A stretch of DNA of 5,078 nucleotides from Planctomycetota bacterium (GTDB taxonomy: Bacteria; Planctomycetota; Brocadiia; SM23-32), in assembly GCA_018400625.1 (NCBI GenBank), contig JAGYMJ010000615.1:1-5078 (forward strand). The letters are read 5' to 3'. Made by a program: the position numbers and the translations under genes. Below are positions 4,893 to 5,078 of this stretch, in pieces (the stretch's first letter is position 1; every line of letters starts with the position of its first letter). Below the pieces are notes generated by a model. That model was not told the DNA's origin. It made no database searches and saw nothing but the letters and a program-made list of their open reading frames with translations.

Positions 4893-4897
4893 CCTCC
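4893..4897 (-). promoter_or_regulatory. Ribosome binding site that decides the antitoxin start
   Basis: GGAGG on the minus strand, 6 nt before the ATG at 4884-4886. The competing upstream ATG at 4929-4931 is preceded by CCTCCTGTCTGA, which is not a binding site. The 15 extra codons of the long frame are also A-rich leader-like sequence. Confidence 0.8.
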
Positions 4898-4954
4898 ACT
4901 TCTGTTTTATAACTTTTTTTTCTTCATTCATTCAGACAGGAGGATACTATCAAT

Positions 4955-4983
4955 ATTTTACCTGCCCGTTTCGTAATTTGCAA
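4955..4983 (-). promoter_or_regulatory. Sigma-70-like promoter of the toxin-antitoxin operon
   Basis: TTGCAA (4978-4983) and TAAAAT (4955-4960) on the minus strand are 17 nt apart. Transcription would start near 4948, leaving a leader of about 60 nt before the antitoxin ATG. A small palindrome, GATAcTATC (4943-4951), covers the expected start point. The -35 box overlaps the inverted repeat 4981-5003, as expected for an autoregulated toxin-antitoxin operon. Confidence 0.65.
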
Positions 4984-5003
4984 TCCGGAAACAAATCGGA
5001 TTG
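4981..5003. promoter_or_regulatory. Operator-like inverted repeat of the toxin-antitoxin operon
   Basis: CAATCCG (4981-4987) and CGGATTG (4997-5003) are a perfect 7-bp inverted pair separated by 9 nt, so equivalent bases in the two arms lie about one and a half to two helical turns apart. One arm overlaps the promoter's -35 box. This placement suits a dimeric antitoxin binding as repressor. It is the strongest dyad in the region upstream of the operon. Confidence 0.55.
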
Positions 5004-5022
5004 ACCAACCAAATTCGAACTC

Positions 5023-5078
5023 ACGGAGTAAGTCCTCAGTGAACCACGGAGCATCACCACCGTGCCCTGTGCCGGTGG
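5023..5078. repeat. CACGGAG words and terminal GC-rich dyad at the window edge
   Basis: CACGGAG occurs twice (5023-5029 and 5045-5051), around 'tcctcagtgaac', and is related to 'gaactccgtgaac' at 4218-4230 on the other strand. The last 22 nt hold CCACCG (5057-5062) and CGGTGG (5073-5078), a 6-bp dyad around a 10-nt loop with GTGCC repeated in it. The dyad may continue past the window edge, so its role cannot be judged. Confidence 0.5.

Noticed and set aside
4887..4931. Longer antitoxin start at 4931
   Set aside because: No ribosome binding site before it, while the internal ATG at 4886 has GGAGG at ideal spacing.

Overview
All recognisable genes in this window lie on the minus strand. It has the look of a bacterial chromosome with mixed GC: the large gene is moderately GC-rich and the spacers and some small genes are AT-richer. 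Nothing in it fixes the taxon. An O-antigen-ligase-type protein with a TPR tail, several toxin-antitoxin-like genes and many word-like intergenic repeats would fit a free-living Gram-negative, perhaps of the Desulfobacterota type, but that is a weak inference.

Layout from left to right. 1-175 is a repeat-bearing spacer. 176-481 encodes a small MNT-type nucleotidyltransferase with no HEPN partner in view. 482-1207 holds no intact gene. It does hold the remains of a VapC-type PIN-domain toxin (about 733-940, several frameshifts and no N-terminal half), two minus-strand promoter candidates, a 10-bp AT-rich inverted repeat in the MNT leader, and a GC-rich cluster of dyads just after the ligase stop. 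1208-3292 encodes a multi-pass O-antigen ligase/polymerase-like protein (Wzy_C) with a C-terminal helical/TPR tail. An 11-bp G:C homopolymer sits immediately before its likely start. 3293-3636 is a spacer full of simple repeats. 3637-3948 and 3966-4214 form a two-gene operon of DUF4160 followed by DUF2442. 4215-4419 is a second repeat-filled spacer. 4420-4886 is a RelE/ParE-type toxin-antitoxin operon with antitoxin first, a TTG toxin start overlapping the antitoxin stop, a good sigma-70-like promoter and an operator-like inverted repeat. 4987-5078 is further repeat-like spacer.

Besides the surface-polysaccharide gene, the window is a small collection of addiction-type modules: one intact RelE-type pair, one candidate pair (DUF4160/DUF2442), one orphan MNT gene and one dead VapC. 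They are separated by spacers made of recurring short words, including a 63-bp element present twice (61/63 identical), each time a short distance upstream of a minus-strand gene. I see no unambiguous new system. The observations most worth pursuing are the DUF4160/DUF2442 pair, the duplicated 63-bp element and the poly-C tract before the ligase start.
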